Origin: Nocardia asteroides
GTDB taxonomy: Bacteria; Actinomycetota; Actinomycetes; Mycobacteriales; Mycobacteriaceae
Assembly (NCBI GenBank): GCA_019930625.1
Contig: CP082844.1
Coordinates: 3,906,001 to 3,970,000, forward strand
Length of the DNA: 64,000 bases
Direction of reading: 5' to 3'
Both the position numbers and the translations under genes were made by a program. Below the pieces are notes generated by a model, which did not search any database, had not been told where the DNA came from, and saw nothing but the letters and a program-made list of their open reading frames with translations. Each line of letters starts with the position of its first letter. Within the stretch, counting starts at the first letter, position 1. Shown here piece by piece: positions 17,610-25,692 of the stretch.

Positions 17610-18451
17610 GTCGCCTGCCATTCAGGGCTGGGAGAGTTGATGACGAAGTCGTCGGAGGCGCTGCGCGGCCAACGATCGTTGAGAAATCCTTTTGGTTCCG
17701 ATGTGGCGGTAGTGATTTGTTTGATGATTTCTCTTTGAGTGAGCAAGCCCTTGGCGAGATGATCGGTATATTCAATGGCTTTGTTGATCATCTTTCCGAG
17801 GACGTCGATCGCATCCGATATTCCGACCGGAGCGGCGACAAAGGTGCCGATCTTGAGGAGAGCCGACCCCAGCGCGGTGATCAGATCCGCGACATCCTTG
17901 ACGATCTTGGAGTAGAAATCCCAAGCTGTATCCGATACCTGGGCGAGCGCAGCGCTCAGCTTGTTGCAGATCGATTTGGCGGAGTCCATTGCGGTGTCCT
18001 GAAGTGTGCGAGCCGCTGTGTACTTGAGAGCGGCCGCACCTGCCCAGTAACCGATGACGTTGCCGTTGGCCACCTCGTTGTTCTGCGCCTCGCCGATCTT
18101 GGATTCCAGCTGCGACCATGCCTCGCTCGTCTGCAGGAAGGCGATGGGTGCCTTCAAACTGTCGACCGCGCCATGGAGTTTTTCCAAGAGCTCCTGAATC
18201 CTTTTCTTGATTACTTCCTTGTGGTCCTGCATGTAGCCGGTGAAGTCGTCCTCGGTCATCGCACCGTAGACGGCACCGGCCACCGCACCGGCCAATCCGA
18301 AGAAGGTCGCTGCCTCGGCCTCGGCAGCGGCGATCGCCGCCTTCCGGAACGCCTCATCCACCTTGGCCGGCTGCGTCCTGATCTCCGCGATCTGGTCCGA
18401 GAACTGATCGAGTACGGTGTTGATCTCGTCCAGTGATTTCGTGTCACCCAT
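17606..18451 (-). CDS. helical ESX-substrate-like protein, 281 residues
   Basis: A mostly alpha-helical protein with no signal peptide. It begins MGDTKSLDEINTVLDQFSDQ, has a small hydrophobic Gly/Ala stretch near residues 50-65 and a second near 185-215 (LITALGSALLKIGTFVAAP). It lacks a clear WXG motif. Its start overlaps the end of the 104-residue WXG-like gene by one base and its stop overlaps the lipoprotein start, so the three are coupled. It is probably a type VII (ESX) secretion substrate or partner, inferred from context. The coding region is visibly more AT-rich than its neighbours. Confidence 0.65.
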   Translation of the reverse strand: MGDTKSLDEINTVLDQFSDQIAEIRTQPAKVDEAFRKAAIAAAEAEAATFFGLAGAVAGAVYGAMTEDDFTGYMQDHKEVIKKRIQELLEKLHGAVDSLKAPIAFLQTSEAWSQLESKIGEAQNNEVANGNVIGYWAGAAALKYTAARTLQDTAMDSAKSICNKLSAALAQVSDTAWDFYSKIVKDVADLITALGSALLKIGTFVAAPVGISDAIDVLGKMINKAIEYTDHLAKGLLTQREIIKQITTATSEPKGFLNDRWPRSASDDFVINSPSPEWQAT

Positions 18452-18765
18452 CAGTGATCCGCTTCCAGTTCGATCAGGACGTTCGCGAAGTTCTGGTCCT
18501 GCTCCTGATAGACCTTCGCGACATGGTCCAGAACCGCGGCGATGGCATTGGTTTCATCTCTACCCTCGACCAGTCTTTCGTACATGTACCGCGCGGCCGC
18601 CACTTGGGCTTCCCAGGTATCGCGGAACAGCCCCCAGGCGACGTCCTGGTGACTGAAATGGATACGCTGCGCCTGCGTCGCGGCGACGGTGAGGGTGTCC
18701 GACGCGTGATCCCAGGCTCGGGCAGCCTTCACCAACTGGTTCAGATCCGCTGCGAAACCGACCAT
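18451..18765 (-). CDS. WXG100-like small helical protein
   Basis: A 104-residue, all-helical protein (MVGFAADLNQLVKAARAWDHASDTL, then a second helix to the end) with the size and two-helix layout of WXG100/ESAT-6-type ESX substrates. The central turn lacks a canonical W-x-G; the nearest feature is QDVAWGLFRD. Its start codon overlaps the stop of the YbaB-like gene (TAATG), and its stop overlaps the 281-residue gene start. The likely role is as an ESX substrate or chaperone pair with its neighbours. Confidence 0.65.
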   Translation of the reverse strand: MVGFAADLNQLVKAARAWDHASDTLTVAATQAQRIHFSHQDVAWGLFRDTWEAQVAAARYMYERLVEGRDETNAIAAVLDHVAKVYQEQDQNFANVLIELEADH

Positions 18766-19343
18766 TACGAGTTCCTCATCAGGTAGCGCTTGTATTCCGC
18801 GAGTTCGTGTTCGAGCTCATCGTCGGTGCGGTCGGCCCATGACCCGTCTTCGTGGAACCGTGGGCGCTGTTGCCGGATCTGGTTCGCGCAGTCGAGGATG
18901 TCGTGCGCGATGTAAGACGGGCTGGCCGTGGCAGCCCACCGCGGATCTACCTCGATGCTGCCGATGCGAGAGATGCTCGCGACCATCGTGATCGATGGCC
19001 CGCCGAAATCGGTCACTGGCCCTCGCCCGACGAATTCATCACTCAGCCGTAAGGAGCGTTCGACCATCTCGAATTCGGCGAGCGACCGGGTGTCGAGGAG
19101 CGTGATCAGTTCTGTGCGGCGAGACTGGGATACGGTCAATTCGGTCCATCTGCCCGATGCGATGACCGGCGCGTCATGCCGCCACAGCGCCAGGTAATAG
19201 CCGGTCATCGCCGCCGCGGAGAAGTCCGGTGGATCCAGGCGGTCGTGGATATTCCGGCTCACACCGACATCCACCGGAAGGCGTCCGTCGTCGAGATGCA
19301 TCGTGAACAGTCCCACGCCGATCGAATGGGTGAACTCGCTCAT
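18765..19343 (-). CDS. YbaB/EbfC-like protein of the ESX-accessory cluster
   Basis: A 192-residue protein. The start is the ATG at 19343 (MSEFTHSIGVGLFTM), which has GAAGGAA upstream. The C-terminal part (SITMVASISRIGSIEVDPRW, then a helix ILDCANQIRQQRP) resembles the YbaB/EbfC fold that often accompanies ESX-type genes in Nocardia and Rhodococcus. The N-terminal part is not recognised. It is the first gene of a tightly overlapping four-gene set with the WXG-like, 281-residue and lipoprotein genes. Confidence 0.6.
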   Translation of the reverse strand: MSEFTHSIGVGLFTMHLDDGRLPVDVGVSRNIHDRLDPPDFSAAAMTGYYLALWRHDAPVIASGRWTELTVSQSRRTELITLLDTRSLAEFEMVERSLRLSDEFVGRGPVTDFGGPSITMVASISRIGSIEVDPRWAATASPSYIAHDILDCANQIRQQRPRFHEDGSWADRTDDELEHELAEYKRYLMRNS

Positions 19344-19493
19344 CGAATTCCTTCGTCTCTCGATAACGACCCGCTGTGGGAACACCGTCTTCGGCACTGC
19401 GGCTCTCTTCCTCGGTCACTTCTGTCGGCTTGTGGTAGTTGCCTGCGTACAGAGTTGGACGCCGAGTGACCCGGTTCGGTTCCGCTGGCCTCG

Positions 19494-20270
19494 TTACCAA
19501 CTTTCCGGGCGGGCGGCTGTCAAGCGTTGGAGGGCTTGGTCGATCCAGGTTGTGAAGTGGGTTGTCAGGTCGGTGGGGGTGGTGGGGCGGACGGTGATGT
19601 GGTCGGCGCGGTGTTCGGTGTAGCGGCCGTCGTCGGAGATGTCGTGCCACTGGAGGACTTTGGCGGGCTTCGTCCGGGTGTGCAGGGGAGCGGTGAGGAG
19701 GACGGCGGTGCCGCCGCCGTCGACCTGGCGGCCCAGGAGGCGCTGGTACTGCTCGCGGGGGGTGTTGCGCGCGTTGTCCTCGAGGTAGGTGTCCCGGCGG
19801 GGGATCAGGTCGTCGGGATGGAACGTGGCGGGCTTCTCGGCTCCGGGCGCGCAGGCCGGAACGGCCTTGACCAGGCGGGCGGGGAGTTGCTCGGCGGGGA
19901 ACATGCGCACGCGGATCGGGCCGTGCTTGTGGTGGTTGCCCGCTTGGCTCAGAACGACAGCGCGGTAGCTGTCGCGGGCGCCGAGGATCCGGTACTCGCG
20001 GACGTCCTGGGTGCCGGTGCTGTTCTTGTGCTTGCACGTGCCGCCGAGGATCTCGATGCGGAACTCGGAGGCGCCCAGGATGTGCAGGGCCGCGTTGATC
20101 TCGTCGAGTTCGTCCGCGGAATAGTGCCCCCACACGGCCGCGCGGTGGGCGGCGAAGTCGTCGTGGAAGGCGAAACGACTGGTGTAGCGCAATGGGCCGG
20201 GGATCCGGTCGTGCGCGTCGCCATACCAGAGCGCGGCGAAATCGTCCGGTTCCCAAATCCATTCAGCCAT
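19494..20270 (-). CDS. EspG-family ESX secretion-associated protein
   Basis: A 258-residue cytosolic protein. Conserved points are WEPDDFAALW near the start, DRIPGPLRYTSRF, RIEILGGT, LPARLVKAVPACAPG, NTPREQYQRLL and WHDISDDGRYTEHR. This is the EspG pattern of Nocardia-type genomes. In mycobacteria, EspG proteins bind PE/PPE substrates before type VII export. The ATG at 20270 (MAEWIWEP) is preferred over the one at 20282. It lies between the PPE-like gene upstream and the YbaB/WXG set downstream, consistent with a chaperone for those products. No ESX core ATPase or membrane genes are present in the window. Confidence 0.8.
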   Translation of the reverse strand: MAEWIWEPDDFAALWYGDAHDRIPGPLRYTSRFAFHDDFAAHRAAVWGHYSADELDEINAALHILGASEFRIEILGGTCKHKNSTGTQDVREYRILGARDSYRAVVLSQAGNHHKHGPIRVRMFPAEQLPARLVKAVPACAPGAEKPATFHPDDLIPRRDTYLEDNARNTPREQYQRLLGRQVDGGGTAVLLTAPLHTRTKPAKVLQWHDISDDGRYTEHRADHITVRPTTPTDLTTHFTTWIDQALQRLTAARPESW

Positions 20271-20375
20271 GTGCGATCCCATCCGGCCGTGTCGAAGCGG
20301 CCACTGTCCACGCGCACACGCCCGCCGCCGAGCTGTGGTGCGGGCGTGTGCCGAGTCGAGAGTAAGTGGCCCCGA

Positions 20376-21536
20376 TCAGGTCTGCGTGCCGCCGATGACG
20401 CCACCGGGCACGGTCTTCGGAACCTCGCCGAGCAGCTCGTCGGTGTTCTCCTGGGTGATCAGGTAGTCCGGCGTCTTGTGCTCGGATTCGTCGTCCTTGC
20501 CGCCGCCGCGAGCGCCGGGCGCCATCATGCCCGGCATACCGCTCATACCTCGCGCCGCCGTGGCAGCCGACGCGGCGGCATGGTTCATCGATGTGGTCGG
20601 CATCCCAGGTGCGCCCGCGACGCTGCGTCCCGGTTGCGGCTGGTTGGGTGTGCCAGGACTGCCAGGACTGCCCGGTGTGCCTGGACTGTGCGGCGACGGG
20701 GTGCCAGCCGGCGCTGTCTTGGTCGGGTCCGTGGTGGTGGCGGGGGTTGTAGAGGCGGGGTCCACGCCGGTGGGTGTGGTCGAAGTGTCGGAAGCTGTCG
20801 TGTCGGAGGATTGCTGGTCCTGCGCCGACTCGTCGGTGGACTGCTGTTCCTCGGTGCTCGTCTCGTCGGGCTCGCCGTCGCCGTCCTTGTCACCGGGAGT
20901 GCCCGAATCGGTGGCGGCAGGACTGGTGCCCGGGTCGTTCGAGCCCGGACCGTTGTTGTCGCCACTCTGGTACCCACCTGGCGGAGGCGCGGGAATGTCC
21001 ACCGACGCGGTCGGACCGACCGGAGTGGGTAGCACCGGAATCTTGCCGTCCATCTCACTGAACGGCTGTACGTAGAACTCTTTCATCGCCGCCCGCGCGG
21101 CCTGCTCGGCCTCGGACCGCTCGTCCGACAGACTCCAGCGCTTCGGGTGGAAGACGCGCTCGACGAAGGAATAGTCGACGGCATCCGGGAGGGCCTTCTT
21201 CGTATTGGCGATGGCGGTAGCGGCGTCACGGACCCGGCAGTACAGCTCCTCCAAGGAGTTCGTGAGATTCTGCGCGTCGCTGGTGTACTTGGCGATCGCG
21301 TTCTTGGACTGCTCCGCGGCGGGGCCGGACCAGGCTTGGGCGATGGAGGTCTGGATGGAGCGGGCGAAGGTTTCCACGCCCTGCTCCCATTGGGTGCGAG
21401 CCTGCCAGTACTTGTTCGCCTGGTTGATCGCGTCGGTGATGTCGAGCGGGCTGAATGTCTCGTTGATCCGCGAGTGTTCCCAGCTATCGGGATGTTCGCC
21501 GCCGTTCGGGATACGGGTGCTCTCGTAGCCGTTCAT
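20376..21536 (-). CDS. PPE/WXG-like ESX substrate with long Pro/Thr/Ser linker
   Basis: A 386-residue protein. Residues 25-150 are helical and contain a WSG turn (AQAWSGPAAEQSKNA) as in PPE/WXG proteins. Residues 170-310 are a low-complexity, Pro/Thr/Ser/Gly- and acid-rich linker. The last 35 residues (TPDYLITQENTDELLGEVPK, then a VPGGVIGG end) form a conserved tail I associate with Nocardia and Rhodococcus ESX-linked proteins. There is no signal peptide. Its start overlaps the upstream 159-residue gene (ATGA). It is likely to be exported by a type VII system with EspG help. Confidence 0.75.
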   Translation of the reverse strand: MNGYESTRIPNGGEHPDSWEHSRINETFSPLDITDAINQANKYWQARTQWEQGVETFARSIQTSIAQAWSGPAAEQSKNAIAKYTSDAQNLTNSLEELYCRVRDAATAIANTKKALPDAVDYSFVERVFHPKRWSLSDERSEAEQAARAAMKEFYVQPFSEMDGKIPVLPTPVGPTASVDIPAPPPGGYQSGDNNGPGSNDPGTSPAATDSGTPGDKDGDGEPDETSTEEQQSTDESAQDQQSSDTTASDTSTTPTGVDPASTTPATTTDPTKTAPAGTPSPHSPGTPGSPGSPGTPNQPQPGRSVAGAPGMPTTSMNHAAASAATAARGMSGMPGMMAPGARGGGKDDESEHKTPDYLITQENTDELLGEVPKTVPGGVIGGTQT

Positions 21537-22012
21537 CTGCCGGTCCCGTCCGGGAGTGAGACCGGTCCGAATGGCAGTTGTACGGGTGGGCGCTCGGGGA
21601 GGGTGGCGTTCAAATGGTTGAACTCAGCGGCGAAGTTGCTGTCCGCCTGCATGAGCCGATCGCGGGCTATCCGGTGGACCTCTTGGATGTCTTGAACGAT
21701 ACGAAAATGCTCTTCCATGATCTGGTAGACACTGTTGCCATCCTCCGCTCCGCGCGCCTTCTTCTTGAAGCGGTCCACCAATGTGGAGGCGGACACCATG
21801 TCACTGTTGGATTCACCCAGTCCCCAATGCGTCTGCTGTGAAACGATGTCCATGGCGCGCTGAATGTTGCGAATCGCATCCTTGAAGAACTCGCAATCTC
21901 GATCTATGTAGACGAAGTCCTCGGCTCTCATCTCGAGATTGGCTTGGCCGTCGCGAACGGCGCCGAGGACGTTCGCCATCGGTCGATCCCGTGGAGTCTT
22001 GTCGTCACCCAT
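21533..22012 (-). CDS. small helical ESX-associated protein
   Basis: A 159-residue, mainly helical protein without signal or membrane segments (MANVLGAVRDGQANLEMRAE, then DCEFFKDAIRNIQRAMD). It has a good ribosome site (GGGAGGGAA). Its stop overlaps the start of the PPE-like gene, so the pair probably forms a complex, as PE/PPE or WXG partners do. It belongs to no family I can name. Confidence 0.65.
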   Translation of the reverse strand: MGDDKTPRDRPMANVLGAVRDGQANLEMRAEDFVYIDRDCEFFKDAIRNIQRAMDIVSQQTHWGLGESNSDMVSASTLVDRFKKKARGAEDGNSVYQIMEEHFRIVQDIQEVHRIARDRLMQADSNFAAEFNHLNATLPERPPVQLPFGPVSLPDGTGR

Positions 22013-22054
22013 CTGTTCTTCCCTCCCGGTGAGTTGCTCCAGTATCAGTGTGGT

Positions 22055-22624
22055 CTACACATTGGCGGGCATCGTCGCGACAACTTTCTCTGCAAGAGTT
22101 CGTGCGAGTGAGCAAGTGTCCGTTTGGCCAGTCTTACGATTCGACGGCGGATTGCTCAGGAAGAATTCGAGGCTACCGCCCTTCATCTCCACGTTCACGG
22201 TGCAGACAGCCTCGGGATGTTCGTCCACCTGCCGCGTGGATATGGCGCGGCGTCCGCTTACCGCGTACTCACGGGTGTCAGTGAAGTTTTTGGCCCGCAC
22301 CATGTCGACAGTGAGGTTCGTTGTTCGAATGGCAGGCGAGTACCCATCTGTTTGGACCCATGCGCAGCCGCGCCATTTGACGCCGCCGGAAGCGTTGGAG
22401 TCCTCGTTCTGCTTCCCCCGCAGATTCTCGGAATCGAGCACGCTCTGGGGGATGTCGTTGCACGGGTTGTAGCCGGTCGGGACATCCTGTGCGATGCTCT
22501 GGCTGGTTGGGGAACTCCCGGTCGGAGTCGCATCACCCTCGGTCGAGGAGTCGCAGCCTGTCAGAACGAGTGCGGTACCTACGGCGAGGGTGGCCAGACG
22601 CCCCGAACTCTGCCCTGACTTCAT
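22055..22624 (-). CDS. DUF3558-type lipoprotein
   Basis: A 189-residue lipoprotein. The start is the ATG at 22624, preceded by AGGGGG. The signal peptide ends in the lipobox LVLTGC. The mature part shows the DUF3558 pattern: a Thr/Ser-rich spacer, then YNPCNDIPQSVL, WRGCAW, and a late Cys in TDTCSLARTLAEKVV. DUF3558 proteins are common, functionally unknown envelope lipoproteins of mycobacteria and nocardiae. It is the first gene of the ESX-accessory cluster. Confidence 0.85.
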   Translation of the reverse strand: MKSGQSSGRLATLAVGTALVLTGCDSSTEGDATPTGSSPTSQSIAQDVPTGYNPCNDIPQSVLDSENLRGKQNEDSNASGGVKWRGCAWVQTDGYSPAIRTTNLTVDMVRAKNFTDTREYAVSGRRAISTRQVDEHPEAVCTVNVEMKGGSLEFFLSNPPSNRKTGQTDTCSLARTLAEKVVATMPANV

Positions 22625-22753
22625 TGGTCCCCCTTGCGCACCGGTGTTTTCCCTGGCTCTTCGAGGCCGGACCGGCTTCTCCGCCCCCCGCAACGAAAGT
22701 TGACGCTACCGCCGGGGTTCATCGGGGGCAAGCGGTCTGACGAGCAGGTCGAT

Positions 22754-22791
22754 GGTTCCGGGGGAGTTGTGAGCGAGCATCCCCCGGAACC
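22754..22791 (-). terminator. terminator of the XRE-DUF397 operon
   Basis: Perfect 12-bp inverted repeat (GGTTCCGGGGGA and TCCCCCGGAACC) with a 14-nt loop, 40 nt past the DUF397 stop codon. The rest of 22625-22830 holds no gene. Confidence 0.65.
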
Positions 22792-22830
22792 TCTGGCGAA
22801 GGAGGTTCCGGAGTTGCCGTCGAGGCTGTC

Positions 22831-23043
22831 TCAGAACTGTGAGCGGTCGAGTTCACCTCTGGTTATGCGGGCAGTGAACGTGTCCCACTCACTCGCTGTG
22901 AACACAAGCGCCGGTGCGGCGGGATTCTTCGAGTCGCGCATACCCACGAGGTCGGGAGCAAGGAACGCGACCTCAACGCATTCTTTGTCCGAGCTGCTAT
23001 GGCTGCTTTTGAACCACGAGGCAGTGGAGGGATCGACGTTCAC
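22831..23043 (-). CDS. DUF397 domain protein
   Basis: A 70-residue protein with the DUF397 pattern: WFKSSHSSSDKECVEVAFL, VGMRDSKNP, LVFTASEWDTF. DUF397 genes typically follow XRE-DUF5753 regulator genes in actinomycetes, where the pair has been compared with toxin-antitoxin and developmental switch modules. The GTG start overlaps the regulator's stop (GTGA), so the two are coupled. Confidence 0.92.
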   Translation of the reverse strand: MNVDPSTASWFKSSHSSSDKECVEVAFLAPDLVGMRDSKNPAAPALVFTASEWDTFTARITRGELDRSQF

Positions 23044-23921
23044 TCGGCAAACTCCTTTGCGATCTTGCGGAGGAGGGATCGGCTGCGAACCTCGTCGAGT
23101 GCCGATCGTCGGATGTCGGCGAACGCCTGTCGGTATTCCCGTATCTCCTCGGACTTCTCAAGATACAGGTCGCCGGTGAAACCCTGCATGTATACGACTG
23201 GTGGCTCGGTGAGATGTGCCGTCGGGTGCCTAGGGAACTCGAGCATCACGAACGGGCCGACACGCAGGCCTGCGTATGCCGCCGCATCCAGCGGGACAAT
23301 ATACACCGAAATGTTGTTCTGCTCAGTTACTTCCGCAAGATATCGGATCTGGTCTGCCATGACCGACGTGCCGCCGATCGGCCTGCGCAACGCAGATTCG
23401 TCGAGCACCGCGTCGAGATGCAGCGGGTCGGAGGTACTGTCCAAGCGGGCCTTGCGTCGGGTGAACACCTCGATGCGTCGCTCGACCTCGGGGCCGGGCA
23501 TCGTCGGGTAGTCGACCCAGATCAGTGCCCGTCGATACTCACTGGTCTGCAACAGTCCGGGCAGAAGAGTCGTTTGATACGAAGTGACGCGGTGGGCGGC
23601 TGCTTCCAGACCAACGTAGTGGCTGAATCCTTTGGGGATGGCGTCGTCGAGGGAGTGCCACCAGCCAGTGCGCTTGGTCTCCTCCGTCAAGTCGAGCAAG
23701 ACGGCAGTTTGCTCCTCCGACGCCCCGTACACCTTGCACAACCGCTCGATGAACAGCGGATTCAGCCGGACCGGCTGCCCGGTCTCCATCCGCCACAGGG
23801 TTTGTTTCCCCACGCCGATCGCATCGCGGGCGTACTCCGCGCTGACGCCCGAGTTGACCCGCAGCTCGCGCAGCTGCCTGCCGAGCATGCGGCGGGGGAG
23901 GGTGGATCCGGTTGGAGTCAC
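23040..23921 (-). CDS. XRE-family regulator with DUF5753 domain
   Basis: A 293-residue protein. The N-terminal 75 residues are an XRE helix-turn-helix (LGRQLRELRVNSGVSAEYAR, then GVGKQTLWRMETGQ). The rest is the DUF5753 effector domain (LPGLLQTSEYRRALI, RRIEVFTRRKARLD, VMADQIRYLAEV, VMLEFPRHP, VYMQGFTGDLYLEK). The Scr1/BldB-linked family of Streptomyces has this layout. It is coupled to the DUF397 gene downstream. The start is GTG at 23921. Confidence 0.93.
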   Translation of the reverse strand: MTPTGSTLPRRMLGRQLRELRVNSGVSAEYARDAIGVGKQTLWRMETGQPVRLNPLFIERLCKVYGASEEQTAVLLDLTEETKRTGWWHSLDDAIPKGFSHYVGLEAAAHRVTSYQTTLLPGLLQTSEYRRALIWVDYPTMPGPEVERRIEVFTRRKARLDSTSDPLHLDAVLDESALRRPIGGTSVMADQIRYLAEVTEQNNISVYIVPLDAAAYAGLRVGPFVMLEFPRHPTAHLTEPPVVYMQGFTGDLYLEKSEEIREYRQAFADIRRSALDEVRSRSLLRKIAKEFAE

Positions 23922-23990
23922 GACGAATTCCCTTTCGTAGCCTAAGTATTGGCCAGGTATCTAACTGGAACCGTTGTGGCGGGGGGCCTT

Positions 23991-24018
23991 GGAACCTGGG
24001 CGGTTTTCGCCCGGTTCC
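23991..24018. promoter_or_regulatory. imperfect hairpin upstream of the XRE-DUF5753 gene
   Basis: GGAACCTGGGCG and CGCCCGGTTCC pair around a GTTTT loop with one bulge, about 70 bp upstream of the regulator start. It may be an operator for autoregulation or a structured leader. The divergent gap 23922-24173 holds no other recognisable element. Confidence 0.3.
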
Positions 24019-24173
24019 ACCACTGAGAACGTTCCCGCCCAGCAATATCCGGTGCTCTACTGAACGCGACCGGCACGAATCGAAGAAGTGCTGAAACCTT
24101 AACCGCGACAACGGTTACAGGTCCAGCGGCCGGCATTCTCCGCTTACCGAACTATGTGAATCGAGGCTGGCGA

Positions 24174-24635
24174 ATGAACTATGCGGCATTCGCGGACACT
24201 CCCGCGTCTCGCTGTGCGTTTTACCGCCGCACCTGTGGGCTGCCCGCCGGGATACACCCGGAGATCGGCCGGATCGCCGTGAAGGCCGGCGTGGTGGGCG
24301 GGATCACGATGCCCGACAGGCTGGGGCAGTGCGTGCGCGACGACATGCTTTTCCGTGGCATGCCGTTGGGGCCGGTGATCGCGCATATCCGTTCTCGGCG
24401 GTGGACTTTCCTGTGCCGACCCGATCTACCCGACGACATGCGGCTGTTCGCGGCCTTGTTCCGGCTCGACGTTTCGATCGTGCCTTTCGGCAGCGAAATC
24501 GCGCTGCCGTCGCCCGCCGACGCGAACGGCGTATTCCGCCGATGGGTGGTGGCGCCGCGCGACACGTTCCGACCGTCCGGAATGGTGATCGTGAATTGCC
24601 TGCTGGCCCGCGCGGGCGGGAAAGACGCGCCATGA
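24174..24635 (+). CDS. conserved-looking protein of unknown function, coupled to DUF4254
   Basis: A 153-residue protein. The ATG at 24174 is chosen because GAGG lies seven bases upstream. No family is recognised. Visible features are a Cys-containing start (SRCAFYRRTCGLPAG), IAHIRSRRWTFLCRPDLPDD, VPFGSEIALPSP and RWVVAPRDTFRPSG. There is no signal or membrane segment. Its stop overlaps the start of the DUF4254 gene (ATGA), so the two products probably act together. Confidence 0.6.
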   Translation: MNYAAFADTPASRCAFYRRTCGLPAGIHPEIGRIAVKAGVVGGITMPDRLGQCVRDDMLFRGMPLGPVIAHIRSRRWTFLCRPDLPDDMRLFAALFRLDVSIVPFGSEIALPSPADANGVFRRWVVAPRDTFRPSGMVIVNCLLARAGGKDAP

Positions 24636-25060
24636 GCGAGGGCTTGCCGACGCGAACCCAGCTGCTGCGGGCCTGCCGGGAGGGTGCGCCGCCGCCGGGG
24701 CATCCGGTGCTGTCGCGGGCGCGCGCCCTAGCGGAACTGCATGTTCGCCGGCTCCGCACGGAACGGGAATGTGCGTGCGCGATCGATGAGCACCGGGCCC
24801 GGCTGGTTCGTGACGTCGACCGCTGGGTCGAGTCCCGGTTGCCCGTGGCGCGTGGCGGAGCCTATCTGCACACCGAATCGCTCGGCTCGGTAGTCGACCG
24901 ACTCGCCCAGCTGAGCGCGTGCGCGTACACGGCCATGGCCGAGGACCAGGAGTGGGACCTGTGGTTCGCGTGGGAGCGGCTGGCCGAACTGGCTGTCGGC
25001 TATGAGGATCTGGTCACCGAACTGACCAGCGGGCGCCGTCGATTGCCGAGCGCTTCCTAG
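24632..25060 (+). CDS. DUF4254 protein, paralogue 1
   Basis: A 142-residue helical protein with the DUF4254 pattern: QLLRACREG, ARALAELHVRRL, VDRWVESRLP, HTESLGSVVDRLAQLSA, LAELAVGYEDLVTEL, ending in GRRRLP. Function is unknown. The start ATG overlaps the stop of the 153-residue gene. Similar proteins are encoded at 30696 and 43028 in this window. It converges with the nitrobindin-like gene 18 bp away. Confidence 0.85.
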   Translation: MSEGLPTRTQLLRACREGAPPPGHPVLSRARALAELHVRRLRTERECACAIDEHRARLVRDVDRWVESRLPVARGGAYLHTESLGSVVDRLAQLSACAYTAMAEDQEWDLWFAWERLAELAVGYEDLVTELTSGRRRLPSAS

Positions 25061-25078
25061 ACCGTGGCGTGCGCCGGT

Positions 25079-25606
25079 TCAATCGCGCCGCAAGGTGGCG
25101 GCGAGGTGGTGTTGCAGTGGCTCGCCGACCGCCGCCATCCGCAGGGAGTAGTCGATGGTGTCGCCGGACAGGCGCAGCGAACGGCCGAGGGCGGTCACGA
25201 GTTTGGCGGTGGTGCTGCGCCCGATGTTGGTGGAGTCCAATTCCATGCGCAGCGTGCCGTCCTCGACCGCGAGCGAACCCTCGCAGATTTCGGTGATACC
25301 GGTGGGATGCGCGAGGATCAATTCGACGCGGTCGGGGCGTGGGCAACGCAGATAGCCGGTTTCGGCGTGCAGCGGCCGACTGTCGTCGGTGGCGCGGGTC
25401 TTCTGCCGGTAGGTGAGGAACGGGCGGCCGAGATGGCCGAACCGGATTTCCTCGACATAGCCGAACGGAGGAATGGTCGGGTATTCACCCTGTCCGTTCC
25501 CGCGCCAAGTGCCGAGCAGTGGAGCGAGCGGAGCGATATCGGGATGCAGGGTAATAGCAGGCTGGGGTTCGACCACGGCGAACAGCCTAAACCCGTGCCC
25601 GTCCAA
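25079..25606 (-). CDS. nitrobindin-like heme-binding beta-barrel protein
   Basis: A 175-residue fatty-acid-binding-protein-like barrel. It shows the family signature LLGTWRGNGQGEYPTI near residue 30, then FGYVEEIRFGH, LTYRQKT, and a GYLRCP strand. Mycobacterial and human relatives bind heme with an exposed His and can isomerise peroxynitrite to nitrate; the probable His ligand is in the C-terminal strands (LQHHLAATL). It is a stand-alone gene, convergent with DUF4254. Confidence 0.88.
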   Translation of the reverse strand: MDGHGFRLFAVVEPQPAITLHPDIAPLAPLLGTWRGNGQGEYPTIPPFGYVEEIRFGHLGRPFLTYRQKTRATDDSRPLHAETGYLRCPRPDRVELILAHPTGITEICEGSLAVEDGTLRMELDSTNIGRSTTAKLVTALGRSLRLSGDTIDYSLRMAAVGEPLQHHLAATLRRD

Positions 25607-25637
25607 CCGTTCGGGTACTCCCGAAATTGCCGCGCGC

Positions 25638-25656
25638 TAAGGTTAGCTTCGCCTTA
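25638..25656 (+). promoter_or_regulatory. candidate IdeR/DtxR iron box
   Basis: TAAGGTTAGCTTCGCCTTA matches the actinobacterial IdeR/DtxR consensus (TTAGGTTAGGCTAACCTAA) at about 14 of 19 positions, with the left half almost intact. It lies 37 bp upstream of the TTG start of the lipoprotein gene at 25693, a typical position for iron-dependent repression. Confidence 0.5.
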
Positions 25657-25692
25657 TCACCAATGTGGTGTGGTCGGAAAGGAAACAGGAAG

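Noticed and set aside
19494..20282. The EspG-like gene as a possible toxin or nuclease
   Set aside because: The conserved points (IPGPLRYTSRF, RIEILGGT, WHDISDDGRYTEHR) and the ESX-type neighbours fit EspG; no catalytic motif of a toxin is visible.
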